Numbered from the stretch's first letter, positions 1 through 13,166 are shown. The stretch is 64,000 nucleotides of DNA from Sipunculus nudus (GCA_026874595.1 CM049322.1:45689340-45753339); one strand, 5' to 3'. Program-made: numbers and translations. The notes: generated by a model not told the origin, from the sequence alone.

Positions 1-880
1 TCCATACGATCCCAAATGGATATCTCTGCTTTAGATACAAGTAATCCTTCTCCCCTATCACTACCTGGTTGCTGAAGTGAACTGTCCTCCTGTACCGACC
101 TTGCATCTATATACTTTGCGACAACGTGAAGTGAACCAAAATAAACAATCAAACATTTAGCTCACCAACTCTTACTAGGTTGCCTTTCCATGTCGACGAC
201 TGCAGCTAGAATGTCCTATCCTAAAAGTCAGGACAAAGAGTCATTACTGTTATGTTAAAAGGACTAGGAATTTGGCAGACAATGATGTATAGCCAGTGCT
301 CGTTTGGTTGAAGGTCTCCCTAACAATGTGGCAATAACTTCACTTTGAATCCCTTGCTGTTATGATTGCATTATTTCGAATTATGAGTTGCCCTAGCGAC
401 AATCCACCAATACCTCAATTATACATTATCAGCAATGTAGCCTGCTGAAACATCTTTGAAGCTTCCTTGCAGCATGAAATATTATAAAAAAAATACCCTG
501 AAGTGCCATGCACTCCGCAGTAAACGAAAAACGAGGTATGCTTACTTGGCAGTTGTCTTTAAAGTAGAGCACAATTCCTTGTTACATCTGATAAAGACCT
601 TAAGATTCTAAGCTTAACACAATGTCTCCTCTATGGAATTTTTTTCTTAATTGTTGACATTCATTTTCATACAGTTTATTTTATTTGCAAGTAAGGTGAG
701 GAAATAAAAAAAATACTTATACATTGCATTAAATCACAAGTCAAAGTGATTTTGTAAAATAAGCATTTCGATTACAATTCACCATGCAAATGCTAGTCAC
801 GCAGTAAACTAGATCCTCTTCGCCATGAATATGCTTGGGTTTTAGCATTGATTATAGATATGTATGTTTCTCTAAAGGAC
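1..880. other. no gene recognised
   Basis: AT-rich sequence without a supported exon. The first 130 bases are open on the minus strand in one frame, but they have no splice sites and no resemblance to the missing exons 3 and 4 of lipocalin gene B, which should lie to the left of position 1840. The missing exons may be beyond the left edge or lost. Confidence 0.4.
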
Positions 881-1743
881 TCCCACTGAGAGATACCAGC
901 AAAGACCAAAATATATAATCTGTAACATGACCAAAATTTTTGAATTTTTAATCAATACAGTCCATGATGTCTCAGGCATATGTAACTACCCTATATTAAT
1001 TGCTCTAGGTTGCTCACAAAAGTTTATTTTGAAATCCAATATGTTTTAGATAATAATTTGAAACAAATATGACCATGGCTTTAATGGATTCGCTGGTATC
1101 ACAATCATGGATGTTGCTACCAATTTAAAATCTTATCTGATATCGAAAACGTGGCCGCCTATTTGAAATTCAAATGGCGGCTGAAGACTTGGCTGATAAA
1201 AATGGCATCTGATTTTTTTTTTTAATCAGCACCCCAAAAGTGACAAAGTTAGACAATTAAAATTCATTTTTTGGCACGAAATCCAGTTGGAATATATAAC
1301 AGGCTGTACTACTCCCACTGAGAGATACCAGCAAAGACCAAAATATATAATCTGTAACATGACCAAAATTTTTGAATTTTTAATCAATACAGTCCATGAT
1401 GTCTCAGGCATATGTAACTACCCTATATTAATTGCTCTAGGTTGCTCACAAAAGTTTATTTTGAAATCCAATATGTTTTAGATAATAATTTGAAACAAAT
1501 ATGACCATGGCTTTAATGGATTCGCTGGTATCACAATCATGGATGTTGCTACCAATTTAAAATCTTATCTGATATCGAAAACGTGGCCGCCTATTTGAAA
1601 TTCAAATGGCGGCTGAAGACTTGGCTGATAAAAATGGCATCTGATTTTTTTTTTAATCAGCACCCCAAAAGTGACAAAGTTAGACAATTAAAATTCATTT
1701 TTTGGCACGAAATCCAGTTGGAATATATAACAGGCTGTACTAA
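881..1743. repeat. 432-bp direct tandem duplication, two near-identical copies
   Basis: The unit starting TCCCACTGAGAGATACC at 881 begins again at 1313, with period 432. The copies are almost identical over their whole length and both end in ATATAACAGGCTGTAC. Apparent reading frames in the two copies repeat each other and are not genes. The near identity points to a recent duplication or an assembly artefact. It lies about 100 bp downstream of exon 2 of lipocalin gene B, where its next exon would be expected. Confidence 0.95.
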
Positions 1744-1839
1744 CAGTTGATTCGGCCCCTTTAAGAAGCCGGGGCACAGTGCAGTTGGGTGACAAAAGTT
1801 TGCAGACCCCACCGTCAAGTATAATATGGATGTACTCAC

Positions 1840-1955
1840 AGGTCAGTTACGTTAAGAAACAACACTCCTTTATCGTCATACATGTCGTAAACTGTCCCAT
1901 GCCATTCAACAGGGACCACCGTAAGTCTCTCTACAGTATACCATCGTCCAATGCA
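1840..1955 (-). CDS. lipocalin-like gene B, exon 2 (GRWY exon)
   Basis: This 116-bp exon has the acceptor TTTAG and the donor CT|GTGAGT, so it starts in phase 0 and ends in phase 2. The peptide begins CIGRWYTVERL and ends in LFLNVTD. The G-x-W of GRWY is the first structurally conserved motif of lipocalins, at the start of strand A. It matches gene A exon 2 (24456-24571) in length, phase and 30 of 38 residues. Exons 3 and 4 of gene B were not found between here and the left edge, so the gene is partial in this window. A secreted small-ligand carrier is expected from the family; no ligand can be inferred. Confidence 0.75.
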
Positions 1956-3743
1956 CTAAAGTAGAAAAAAAACTATATATACTATCTCATCATAATCACA
2001 CAAAAGACACCTGTTATTAGAGATTGATATAAATGTTCGGGTCAATTATTGACCGAACAAGATGTTTTTTGTTATACATCGGAAGGTAAAAATAAATAAA
2101 ACAAAACTTCTAATCACCAAAGCCTTCTTTTCTGAATGCCTGCCCAGTATTTCGGTCATCGGGATATCAAAATCATTGGGATATTTCAGCCATGAAGCAG
2201 AATGGACTTAAGACCTGTTATTGAATCTATCTTGGGATAGAGAGTTAAGTGCAAATAGAAAGTGTATCGTTGAAGTTTATACCGGAACTACGGTTTTTTC
2301 TAGACCATGCCCTGTTCCTTAAAATTATATTAGTTATATGATGATGTATTTTAAATAAATAAAGACATGATCTGCAACAATGTTCACAAAATCAAACCGA
2401 AAAACAGTCATCATAATAAACTTTTTCATAGACCATACTTTGTTTCCATAATGCTTTGTGTTACATATTTCTGTTAAGCATCCGGGATTATAAGTCTGTC
2501 CTTTCGGGAAAAAAGCAAGGTTATCGCCGAAATACTGCTTAATATATTTTTTAAAACATGTCCTTATTCTTCAAGTCATAATAAAAATATTTCTTTTTAA
2601 AAAAATCCTTTATTGAAATGTTTTAATTAATTAATATTTCATCTCATATAATTTACCAAAATTGATCATAAATATGGTTTTAGTAAAACAGCGATATAAA
2701 ATTTATTTATATGGATACAAAAAAGTATTTATAATAACTAATGCTTAGCGCTCCTTGGATCTGAGGTTAGCGTTGGCATGTCTGAAGAGGTAGAGTATAT
2801 TAATTGTATATTGAAAATAAAATATATTAATAATGAGAATCATAGACTTTGGTTCCATTCCTGATATTTTATATAAAATGTTTGTAAAAATTGGCCAAAC
2901 TTTGAATACCCTCCTAGGCCTACAAGTCAACCCCCCCCCCCCCTTGATAATTTATTGACACCACTATTCGGACACCAGTATAACACATGCTTGCATTATC
3001 TAGTTGTTTAAGAACCGTTTAAGCCTTGGGCGGGTGTTTCGCACAGAGACTTTTTGAACTATGACATGCTGGACATGACAGGATATTTCGGCCAGGTAAA
3101 TATTATTATCATAAATAATTAATTTAAAATATTATTATTAATTGAGCATGACAATATATATTTTTCGTATAAGCCTCATATTTATAGGATTTCAAATGCG
3201 GATTTAATATAAAGATTATATTAAGCAATGGCCATCATACTGTACCTTTAAAATAATACTTCTTTTTCTATTTCTATTTCATTTGATCGCATTTTATGCT
3301 CAATACTACATCTTGAAAATAGTGTTATTTCCCCTTTTGTATGACAAATTTTAGCTGAATGTTACCGTGTTGTTTAAGCATTCAACAGTTTCTTGAAATG
3401 AGTCAGATATTGCCTAATGATAATCATGAGTTTGAACATATTAAAGAATGAACCAGTTTAAAACTCCAGACATTTTTCCATTGCACAATCTATATAGGAT
3501 AACATGTTAATGTTGAAAAAAAAACAATTAAAACAAATAAATAATAAAAACATATTGTAAAGAAATATCTATGTTTGAGGGGTCAATAGTGAATTAGAGG
3601 CAATATCTGGGTATATTGATCTGACCGAAGTATCCACTCATCAAAAAGGCCTGCCGGTAACGTCCTACATTTGTGTGTAATATCATCATTATATTAGTGT
3701 AAAAATATGATTAAACTTTGCGTCATAGCAGTTTTAGACTTGC
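1956..3743 (-). other. intron 1 of gene B
   Basis: This 1.8-kb AT-rich interval separates the two gene B exons. It holds a C run at about 2931-2943 and no recognisable mobile element. The 5' splice site is GC rather than GT (see exon 1). Confidence 0.5.
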
Positions 3744-3848
3744 CCTGGCAAAAGCATTATCATCTTTGAACGGTTGGTCCTTTATCAAACACTGCCCAGC
3801 GCTGCGAACGGTAGTTACCACGGAAAGTATAAACAGCGCACGTATCAT
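3744..3848 (-). CDS. lipocalin-like gene B, exon 1 (signal peptide)
   Basis: The exon has 35 codons from ATG at 3848. The first 17 or so residues form a signal peptide (hydrophobic ALFILSVVTTV, then RSAG). The mature start follows, GQCLIKDQPFKDD, with the cysteine common in lipocalin N termini. It ends AGG followed by GCAAGTCT, so the predicted donor is GC instead of GT, in an otherwise ideal AG|GCAAGT context; gene A has GTAAGT at the same place. Identity to gene A exon 1 is 24 of 35 residues, and 17 of 19 from residue 17 onward, so the secreted part is under stronger constraint than the signal. Phase 0 at the end fits exon 2 at 1955. Confidence 0.75.
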
Positions 3849-3989
3849 ACTGGATACCTTTAAGCCTCCCAAGAATATAAGTAAATATAGTCACTTCGTT
3901 CTTCATACGATTTGCCTCTCCTGTTTGGTAAGAGTGATGCCCCACTAAGGTTCGCATTAACTATACCAAACAATTAGACTAGATTTGCC

Positions 3990-4085
3990 GGACAGAAAAA
4001 GCCATTAGTAGGCTGGCCCCAAATAAAAGGCCTGTGTACCCATTGTGATTTCAACAGCTTGACTGAGTTAATAAATTGTGCATGC
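3990..4085 (-). promoter_or_regulatory. putative promoter block of gene B, shared with gene A
   Basis: Read on the minus strand, this block carries TTGCATGCACAA, TAACTCAGTCA and GGCCTTTTATT. Recognisably the same elements lie upstream of gene A (about 28330-28432). The GGCC core sits about 178 bp from the ATG in both genes. The AT-rich stretch after GGCC may serve as a TATA-like element. This is inferred from paralogue conservation only. Confidence 0.45.
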
Positions 4086-7000
4086 AATTCATTAAGTACG
4101 AGTTTTTTTCTACAGCATTAGGAGCATTAAAAATATAATACAGCATCAGTGGTGTCTTCAAACGGATGAATACAGCAAGCCACGACCCAGAGGCAATCAA
4201 CCTGATTAAAGAAAATTAATGAACGTGACCAAAATAAATGTTTAATGATTCAGGTGACCCGACCTTCCTGTCTTGACGAGCCTATTTTCATCCAGTTAAC
4301 CTGAAAAGTGGACAAGCTTGACAAGCGTAACAATGATAACTGTACCAGTACCAGATGTACCACCTCCAGATGCATAATTTCGTGAAACAGTCACCAGTCA
4401 GTTTGACCCATAAATGCATACATTCTGTTAAGGGGGAGAGACATTTAAGACAATGTTTTCCCCGGCTAATAAACAAGGCAGTCGATTATGTAAAGCTTGG
4501 CGTATCATCAAGAAAATACAGTATACTGGACAGAAGAATGTGTAACTATAAAGATTAAATTTGTTTATACGGCTGTTTATGCACACTGACAGATAATAAT
4601 ACCTCGGATTACTATTATATTAATCATATTAAAAGAAGTATTTAAAATATACTTCTAGAACCAGGAAATGTATAACACTATGACAATGTAAAGCTCATTG
4701 GAATTATTATAGAACTATTGAAAAATTTAGGGTAGAAATGAGAAATAAAGAGCGAAATAAACTGTCAGATTTTTACATTATAGGTCCAGTGCACAGGGGT
4801 TAGTGACATTTACCGTCCTGGGGGATGACCGGCTTTCTGAACGTAATGGCTTCACGTCAAGTCTGTTTTGGTCAACTAATGTAATTAAGGCAGCACGCAT
4901 TATGTTGCGTCTAAAGTGGAGATCTGCTGCCTATAAAGGTGAAGTGAAAAGAGCTTCCTCTTTTGAAAAGAAAACAAAAAGAGTTATTGATACACCTGCG
5001 CTTTTTTTTATAAAATAACAAAAAATACATAGATAACTTATTTCATCGACCGTTTCACTTTTCACATTTCCCGATCACAATTATTCCTTTGGAAGTAATA
5101 TTCTATTTAACTTTTAAGTTTTTGGATGCATTTATGATCAATATGGTCAAAAGATTTGCCAGGATGGATGATGCACTGAAAACAGCGGGAATAGGGACAA
5201 TATATACGTGTGTGTGTGTATGTAAACAGATTTTTTTTTTAGAGCTGTGTTAACCACTCGCAGACAGCAGCTCTCTTTCCCTTCTCTAACTGTGACCTAC
5301 TGGCATTTGGAATAATAATATGTTTAGTCGGATCCCGACCGAGACGGGCGCACCAAATTCCGTTTCGGCTCCAGCATTGTCCATTTGGGCCACTCATCAT
5401 GAATGTCTTTTTTGCTCCCTTTGAAATCGGGATACGTTATTTGTCATTTTAAGTGTAGGGACATACCCCAGCAAATATTGGTCTGCGGATTCGGTGCTGC
5501 TATATGTCGTGGGTCATTTTTTTTTTTTTCATCGAGTATGTTAAAGTGTAATTTTTACTGTGTTCCTTGTCTGCGGTCTAGGGAAAGGAGACTTGGTGCA
5601 GCCACCTGTGGATGAGACGCTTGCAGACACATTGACTGCACACAACACAGCTCTCTATTTTCGACTGAGCTAGACTTACTTTTTTAAAGACCCGTCCACT
5701 GAGAATGCTTCAGGTATGTCTATATATATATATATATAATTATTTTACAATTAATTACAATGTTTTAGAAAAAAAGGTTATATTTTTCGAGTGTAAGTTA
5801 ATTCTAAACCAGTTTAAGTTTTAATTGTTCAAAGTAAACTCATAAATGGGACCAGTCTACTTTCTATCATTTTAATGATAATCATATATCATTTGAATAA
5901 TTATAAATATTTCTTCTAAATTGCAGGGGATAACATTGACCATTCACTTTGTCAAAATGTGGGGGATCGATATTTACCACCATCACAACCCCAACGCCCA
6001 CTGCCCTCCGTATATTGACGCCCCTGCAAACGTGAAGGGCATGGCTGAAGCGGGATCGAGGCTTAAACTATCCGGATAGTAAAAAGGCAATATAAAAGCT
6101 ATTAGTATGGTGGGTCGTCGAGTGATGCGTGATGAAAGGACACAGATATGTCACAGAATTTTAGTGAATCAATTTTATTTTGTAAATGAAGACCATTCTT
6201 AAATAGTAAAATTAATGTACCATAGCGCAAATTCCTTTTTAAAAAAATTCTGAAAGGTAGGGAGAATGGAGAAAGGCCTTAATTAAGTGTGGAGCCTATA
6301 TAGCAGTATATGAATTGAAGTATATTTTCGTGTTTTCTGATAAGCTTGCATTATTCCAGGAACTCTGCTTCGACCAGTAAAAAATGCTAAACAAATCCGC
6401 CCGCTCGCAACATATTTTTTATTTCCAGATTCCATAGAACACTATTTACGTAGCCTAAGTTAGTTTGGCCTGCAGACGAGGGAAGCAAAAGGAAAGAAAG
6501 AATTCGCCCGCGCACCGCATGATTTATATTCGTTAAACAATAATCTTGTGTGGAATAATTGTGGCCTGCAGACGACCACCAAATTGTATGATATCCTGAA
6601 TCATTGATACCACGTCATAAAAACATCAATTTTAATAATAATTTCATCAAAAACTAAGTATTTTATTATAGGCTAATCTGAGCCAGATTTCTAAAGGAAT
6701 CTATATTTTAAATAGATTCACTTAGTCACAAAAAAATCTGTAATGCATATTTTTTGCGGTATCTTTTAACCATTCATTTTGTATTTGTGTTATGATAAGG
6801 ACCTGAAAAGAGCAATGAATTAATGTCTTAAATCGATATAATATATGAACGTGTACTTAAAATTTTAATTTTGTACGGCTATCAAGCAACCATGAAATGG
6901 TAATGGGATGAGATGCTTTTCTAAATTTCTTTACACGTTATAAGAACAGGTTTTCAATGAATTTTGTGGAAAAAGGAATATCTTCTATTTTTAACAGGTT

Positions 7001-7607
7001 GATTATCTACCTTATCTCACATGCTGATGGTTATTAAACAGCTATAAATTGTCAATAATCCCTATAATACTAAGTTTATAAATTTGCCATAAATTGATGC
7101 ACTCCAAGTTTTAGAAGTGTATACAATCTTTATTTAAAGTATAATCAATCGTTCAGCTCTGTTATCAATCGTTGCTTATTCCACCCCAAAATCCTCATCT
7201 CGACTAAATGTTCTCAAAAGCAAACAGGCCTATCCGAATCGTCCTTGTCCTGGACGGACCGTCGGAAATGCCCTTCTACCGATGAAGAGCATCAGTGCGG
7301 CAATTGATTTTCTTGGTTGTTCCTTAGTTTATTTCTATTTGCTTTGAGTAATGGTTGTCAATGTTGACAGGTCAGGTAATTTCGGACAAATATGACCTGA
7401 TCTATTTCAGTGCGTTTCCTCTGATACCAAATCTCCTCTCACTCTTGCCATTAAAATTGTGTGATCAAATATGTCAAAAATAACCGACAGAAGTAGCTGT
7501 CAGGAACCAGCAGGGTACCATTGTCAACTTAATATGAAGCTCTATAGTTGTAGTTTCTTAAACTATGTTTCACCTGACCAAACATTATTATCTTATTTGA
7601 TCCCCCC

Positions 7608-7608
7608 C

Positions 7609-7642
<34 letters not shown>
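7608..7642. repeat. C-rich/(CT)n microsatellite
   Basis: CCCCCCACCCC runs into about 14 CT units. Confidence 0.9.
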
Positions 7643-7644
<2 letters not shown>

Positions 7645-7726
7645 CTCGTTTAAATCATATTACAAATCTTCATTGGCAACACACTTTATTAACTGTCTGA
7701 CTTTTACAGGAGATTAATATTTTTAT

Positions 7727-7730
7727 TAGT

Positions 7731-7775
<45 letters not shown>

Positions 7776-7778
7776 TTA

Positions 7779-7811
<33 letters not shown>
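7727..7811. repeat. (TTA/TAA)n trinucleotide microsatellite
   Basis: AATAATAAT units switch to ATTATTATT units in the middle, so the array is two back-to-back complementary trinucleotide runs. The poly-N/poly-I translation on the minus strand is an artefact. Confidence 0.9.
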
Positions 7812-8394
7812 TTATTTACTTCCTTGAAGCGCTTACGTTGTCCAATTACTATCCAATTTTCCAATTGAAAATCCAATTTTCGCGAACCCTGGAAGTCTCA
7901 GTTTATTATAATATTTATTATTATCACATGTTATGCGTTTAAATTTCAAATTTCGCATGGGATCTTGTTTCACCAAGGTCTGTTGTTTATTGTAATGTCC
8001 AGTAGGTTGCGTAAACGACTGCTGCTATCAAATGGGTCGCCACTGAAGCGGATATCACTGGAATAGAAGATATAATTACCAATAAATCAATTATTTTTCC
8101 ATTGATACATTACTGAATACGAGATCACTTTAATCATGATTACTATGGTCACATTCAGGTTGCCTTTCTATCATTTCTGGTTTTTTTTTTGTCCGTGTAA
8201 AATCCACATGCAAATGAGTCCTTTCCCTTTGTTCATGAACCAAATGCGGAACAAATTTATACCAAGGAGCGCATACATGTATAATTTAATATATTCTTAA
8301 ATTTAAGTTTATTGTTTTAATCCAATGATCAGTTGATGATTTCTTAAAGGTTTGAAATCCGACAACAAACTTAAAGGGACCAAACATCAGAAAA

Positions 8395-10842
8395 ACAAGT
8401 GGCCCATGGGCCCTGAGGCTTAGCTGAATTCTCGGAACGTTGAACAATGAGCAAAAAAACTGCCAGAGTGCAAACAAGAAATGCTTTTCGTGAAAAGGCC
8501 CTAGAAATGTATTTCATTGGAATTTTGGACAGGTGACCACTTCATTTGAACGTCTCATAAATAGAAAAAAATGCGTAAATATTTTAAAAAAATACAGATA
8601 GTGCCACCAGCCTGCAGGAAATGATGAAATACTCCATGATCAATAAATTTCAAAAGAATCAGGGGTATAAAGGCATTAATTATTCATATAATGGAGCTTT
8701 TGTATCATTATTTTAAATCATTTTCGGGGCTACTAACGAGACCTAAAGCTCGAAAATAGGGGAAACAGAGGACTATTTTCAGGTTTCCGAGGAGATATCT
8801 TACTAGTTTCCCTAGATGTCAAGATAGAAGATTCTAAATTCAGCGGTTACAGTTTTTACCCTGTTAACAGTAGCGTCACATCGACCATATGCCATCAAGA
8901 CCAGATTACTGGCCTTCCAGAGTGTCTTAACATCTAGGTCTGAGAAACGCCCCATGAAGATGCAGATATATTCGTCAATTTTGACAACTCCTAATAGCCT
9001 ACAGGTACAATTTCAATTAACATAATTGAATTGACATAATTAACACTTATCGTTAGCAGTTGTTGTGTACTTTCTTACAACACAAAATATGAGCGACGGA
9101 AGATCCATTAAAATTCAGCATATCGGTAAACCCCTCGGCATGTTTGTTGAATTTATGACCACATGAACACGATTATGGCTCGCACTGGTTACAGGACGCT
9201 GTCAACTTATAGGCGATACATGAAATGACTAGTTACCATAGGGACGGGGTTCCAGTTTGGGTTGTGAGTTCACATGTATTCTCTTGTGTTGAATAATCAT
9301 CTGTAGCATGTTAGGATTATGGGTAATGTTATCACAATATCAATGCAACATGATGGAAACTACTGCGATACATTCCTCGATACTGCTTTCATTACGACTC
9401 AAGTAGGCCTGCCAGCCTACTGAGTCGGATTGTCATGGCTAAGTTAATAGCTGACCACTTCATTTGAAGGTTTCATAAACAGTTCAAATGCTTAAATATT
9501 GAAAAAAATAAAGGTGGTGCCACCTGTCTACAGAGACTGAAAGAACACACCATGATCAATAAGCAGGCAAAGAATTATGGCCATCAGTGCATTAATTATT
9601 CAGATACTGGAGTTTTTGTATAGTATTTTCACTAGAAAAAAAAGGCAAGCGACGTGTATCCGCCAATATCAGAGTGCTACGAATGAAGTGAGGGATGGAA
9701 TAGTGGTATGTCACACCATTCCTGAATATAGTCCACTAATACTCTGAGAAAAGGGCATTAAATTATTCAACAAAACACCTGGTGACATGGGTCTGGTTTA
9801 CGATAAAGTCTCCAAGATGGATTAACAAGACCTTGAACCACTCCTAAAATGAGTAACTTTCACCCAAAGCAATTGTGCGAATAGGCGCCACAGGAAAACG
9901 ATTGCAGATGGCGCCTCCAGGCTCGAGTGCACAGTCTTAGGCAAATACGACACACAATTCCTGAGAAAAGAGCATCAATTTGTTCTACGAAACAGGAAGG
10001 TAGGTTTCGCCACCTTTCTTAATTACGAGAAAATTTTCGAAGATGGATGAACATGGAAATTTCAGATCAATACCTTGAGCCATTCCTGAGATTTAATCAA
10101 TTTTCACCCTAAACACATGTACGGATTTATACAACGGAAAACAACTGAAGAAGGCGCCACCAGACCTGAGTAAAAGATGAAGGAGTAAAATGTTTATGGA
10201 TACCTACTAAGAAAAAAATGCGCAAAAATTCTAAAACATACAGGTGGCGCCACCAGACTTCAGGAACTGATGGAACGCTCCATAATTAATATGCATGCAA
10301 AAAAACTTGAGCTTTTGTATCACATTTTAAATTATTCTGGGGGGGGGGGGGGTACTTACGAGCCCCATAGCTCGGAGGATAACATGACATTTCGACCTAC
10401 TTGGATGTCAAGTATGAAGTATAAGTATCCTAGGTCCATGGGGTTACGATTTGTGCCTGGTAACAAGATGAGGCTCTTCTTAAGGTTTCCAAAAAAAGAA
10501 AAAAAAGAAAAACAATTTGAAATATACAGGTGGCGTAACCAGTCTGCAGGAACTGATGAAACGCTCCATGATCAATATGCATGCAAACATCATGGCCATC
10601 AGTGCATAAGCTATTCAGATACTGGAGCTTTTGCATTAAAATTTTAATTAAGGGTACTTTCGAGCCCAATATTGCGGAGGGTATGGATAACAGAGACCTA
10701 ACTTCAGGTTTCCTCTATAGATGTCAAGATAAAATATTCTAGGTCCAGCTGTTACGATTTGTACCTGGTTAACGGACGGCAGACGGACAGACTGACGACG
10801 GACAAAGAGTGATCGCTATAGCTTATGGAGTCAGCTGAGCTT
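8395..10842 (+). mobile_element. family I dispersed element, long copy with internal repeated modules
   Basis: It starts near GGCCCATGGGCCCTGAGGCT and ends in GTCAGCTGAGCTT after a run of ACGGACAGACGGACAG type. A module containing GGTGGCGCCACCAG, an AACTGATGAAACGCTCCATG-like stretch and ATTCAGATACTGGAGCTTTT occurs several times (about 8595-8705, 9490-9630, 10235-10330, 10530-10640). Related copies lie at 49240-51238, 51874-53445, 53446-53783 and 54548-55401, all in this orientation. No coding capacity was recognised, so it is probably non-autonomous. The class is uncertain. Confidence 0.65.
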
Positions 10843-11337
10843 CTAACTGTATAACATTTTTATATCATTTTATCTTCTTATCGCAATTATGTATATTTCG
10901 ATAGGAGTATTACTGAGATTACCTAATAAAACATATATGACAATTTTTTCACCGCTATCATTATTTCTTTAGAAATACAAGCATTTTAATTATAAAAATT
11001 ATGAAAGGAGCATATTGTACATCAATTAAATTTAACAAAAAGAACGAAAAAAAAAATAAGTAACTTACAAGCAGCAGAACCAGTTCCTGAAGAAGAAAAA
11101 AGTACAGTTCTTTACCAAAAATATATTTTTTGATTCTGTTTAACTTTGTTTTTAATATTACAAGACTAAAATGCTAATCCATCTAGCTTTCAAATACCTG
11201 CACGAATGATTTTATTTGAAACACTCGGAACTAAATAAACTGAATGAAGCCAAATAGTCTGGAACCCATTGTTCGGCGGTCAACAATAATGAAAATTATG
11301 ACCGTGAATCTTTTCTTTTTATTCTATATTTGACTTT
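10843..11337. other. intergenic, no feature seen
   Basis: AT-rich sequence with nothing recognisable. Confidence 0.4.

Positions 11338-11378
<41 letters not shown>
11338..11378. repeat. (AT)n microsatellite
   Basis: About 20 AT units immediately left of the inverted repeat at 11424. A second shorter (AT)n (11578-11596) lies at its right end. Confidence 0.9.
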
Positions 11379-11383
<5 letters not shown>

Positions 11384-11423
11384 GGTAATAAATGGTATAG
11401 CTGTGTTAGTCTGTAGTTGAAGA

Positions 11424-11576
11424 GAAAGTTAAGATAAACAGTGACGCCTTTTAGATAGACTAACTAGTTTATTAACACATGAGCCACCTGACGAAGATCT
11501 CTTTGTACTTCGAAAGCTCGTGTGTTAATAAACAAGTTAGTCTATCTAAAAGGCGTATCTGTTTATCTTAACTTTC
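11424..11576. repeat. 61-bp inverted repeat (foldback element)
   Basis: Arms 11424-11484 and 11516-11576 begin and end with GAAAGTTAAGATAAACAG / CTGTTTATCTTAACTTTC and match at about 57 of 61 positions. The 31-base centre carries CCTGACGAAG and CTTCGAAAGC, itself able to pair. (AT)n runs flank both sides. Structure and flanks suggest a small foldback element. Confidence 0.85.
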
Positions 11577-11599
11577 GCTATATATATATATATATATTA

Positions 11600-13166
11600 G
11601 TGGTAGGAATCAACTGGAATACCATATCCGATAATTGTCAGATAAAGAAAAACCGATATTTGATTATAAATCGATCCCCACCTATGTTACCTTGAAATCT
11701 GCTGTACAAAACTTAAAATATTGACAGAGTAAATTCAGTCTAACTTGTACATCACCATGTGAACGGTAACGGCCGTGTTGTTGATAGTTTTACGTTGTAC
11801 AAAGATAAACAACTCTCTGCCATTTCGGGCCCCGTCTTTTTAATATCTCTTGCAGAATAAGAATATTTCATTTTTCACTGCCGCTCTATATTCGATAGTT
11901 TATTGAAAATTGCAAACGATTTATTCGATTTAAAAAGAAAATGAAAAATCTTAAACATAATCCTTTATTTCTTGACTTATTTATGTGTATCAATATTTAT
12001 TTATTTATTAATATCGGGTTATGTGTATGTTTCCTAAAATATTCAGAACCTGCCTAATAAGACTGTCTGTCTAATAATAGCACTTGAGACAGATCACTTG
12101 GATGGCCACAGTCGATAGGTTTAACTGTATATCTTCAAGCATATATAAAATTCGTTTTAGTAATATTTGTATAATTTTACCTTTCGCCGCTTCCCTCGGG
12201 CAGTCTGAAAGTATAAAATTAACAATATTGTTATCGTTAATGGCGTTCATTTGAACAAGATCATTGATAATTATTGAAACTGCCGCTATTGTTTCTCAGC
12301 ACCATTTAGCATTCAAACCTTGAATAATTAAAAATTATTCACGATCCGGGTCCAGGAAGGCCGTCCATGAATATTCACATGTGTACATTAACTTTTGCAC
12401 AATGAAACTGGGAATATGGGTCGAATAGGTGAATGCAAGGAGGGCAAGGGAGAATCAAACTTCAAGGACCGTCCACATGACGGAGGCCTGCATTCCTTAA
12501 TATGCATATTTCGATTTTCGATTTTACTTTTGTGAAATACAGTGGGATCTGTCTAATAACGCATTCACATTTATCATAACTAACCCTTTTTGATAAGACC
12601 ACCTCGGAATTAAAAACATTTTTAGCAAGAGTCACAGGTGGTCTTTTTTCACAGGGAAACACTGAATAATCATGGGCTACAATTATCATTCACTCTGAAT
12701 GTCCCCAATAAAATTTTTCTGAGATTTCATAACAAAGTTTACGGGTCTGGGGAACTGAGAAAACTGAAATGTTCTGTTTTAGTCTACACAGCTCTGTAAA
12801 CAGAATAAAGATGCTATGCTGTGCGGTTTCATTATAAAAAGGACATAGGGTTTTAACTCATAATCTTAAAATATATTTAAATAGGTAATAAATGCAACAT
12901 GTTTGTCATATCATTGTACTTAATGTCTTTTGAATTCAATGGAGCTGATGTGAATATAGATGCGGTTGAGATGAATGAAGAGTAATTAATGTTTGCAGAA
13001 CGATTGAATTCCTGTTTTGAAATCACGTGTTTAGTGTGTATGCACCCTCCCCACTCCAGTATGCATGTAGCAAATATTTGGGAGATCCGTGTGATAAACC
13101 GGAGGAATGCTTTTGGAATGACCGCGCCCACAGTTGCAACTATAGTAGGATGACGCCTTAAATCTC
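11600..13166. other. intergenic region downstream of lipocalin gene C
   Basis: AT-rich; no exon supported. It would contain the 3' UTR of gene C, but no unambiguous polyadenylation signal was identified. Confidence 0.4.

Larger units (their letters stand above)
4086..8394. other. intergenic, no supported gene
   Basis: AT-rich DNA with short homopolymers, a small (AT)n at 5723-5738 and scattered moderately GC-rich islets (about 5320-5400, 5930-6060). No exon could be supported on either strand. Reading frames here are short and lack start context or splice sites. Confidence 0.4.

Noticed and set aside
11485-11515. CTGACGA...GAAA in the hairpin loop resembling a hammerhead ribozyme core
   Set aside because: Stem II cannot be formed with canonical spacing: the pairing bases overlap the core residues.
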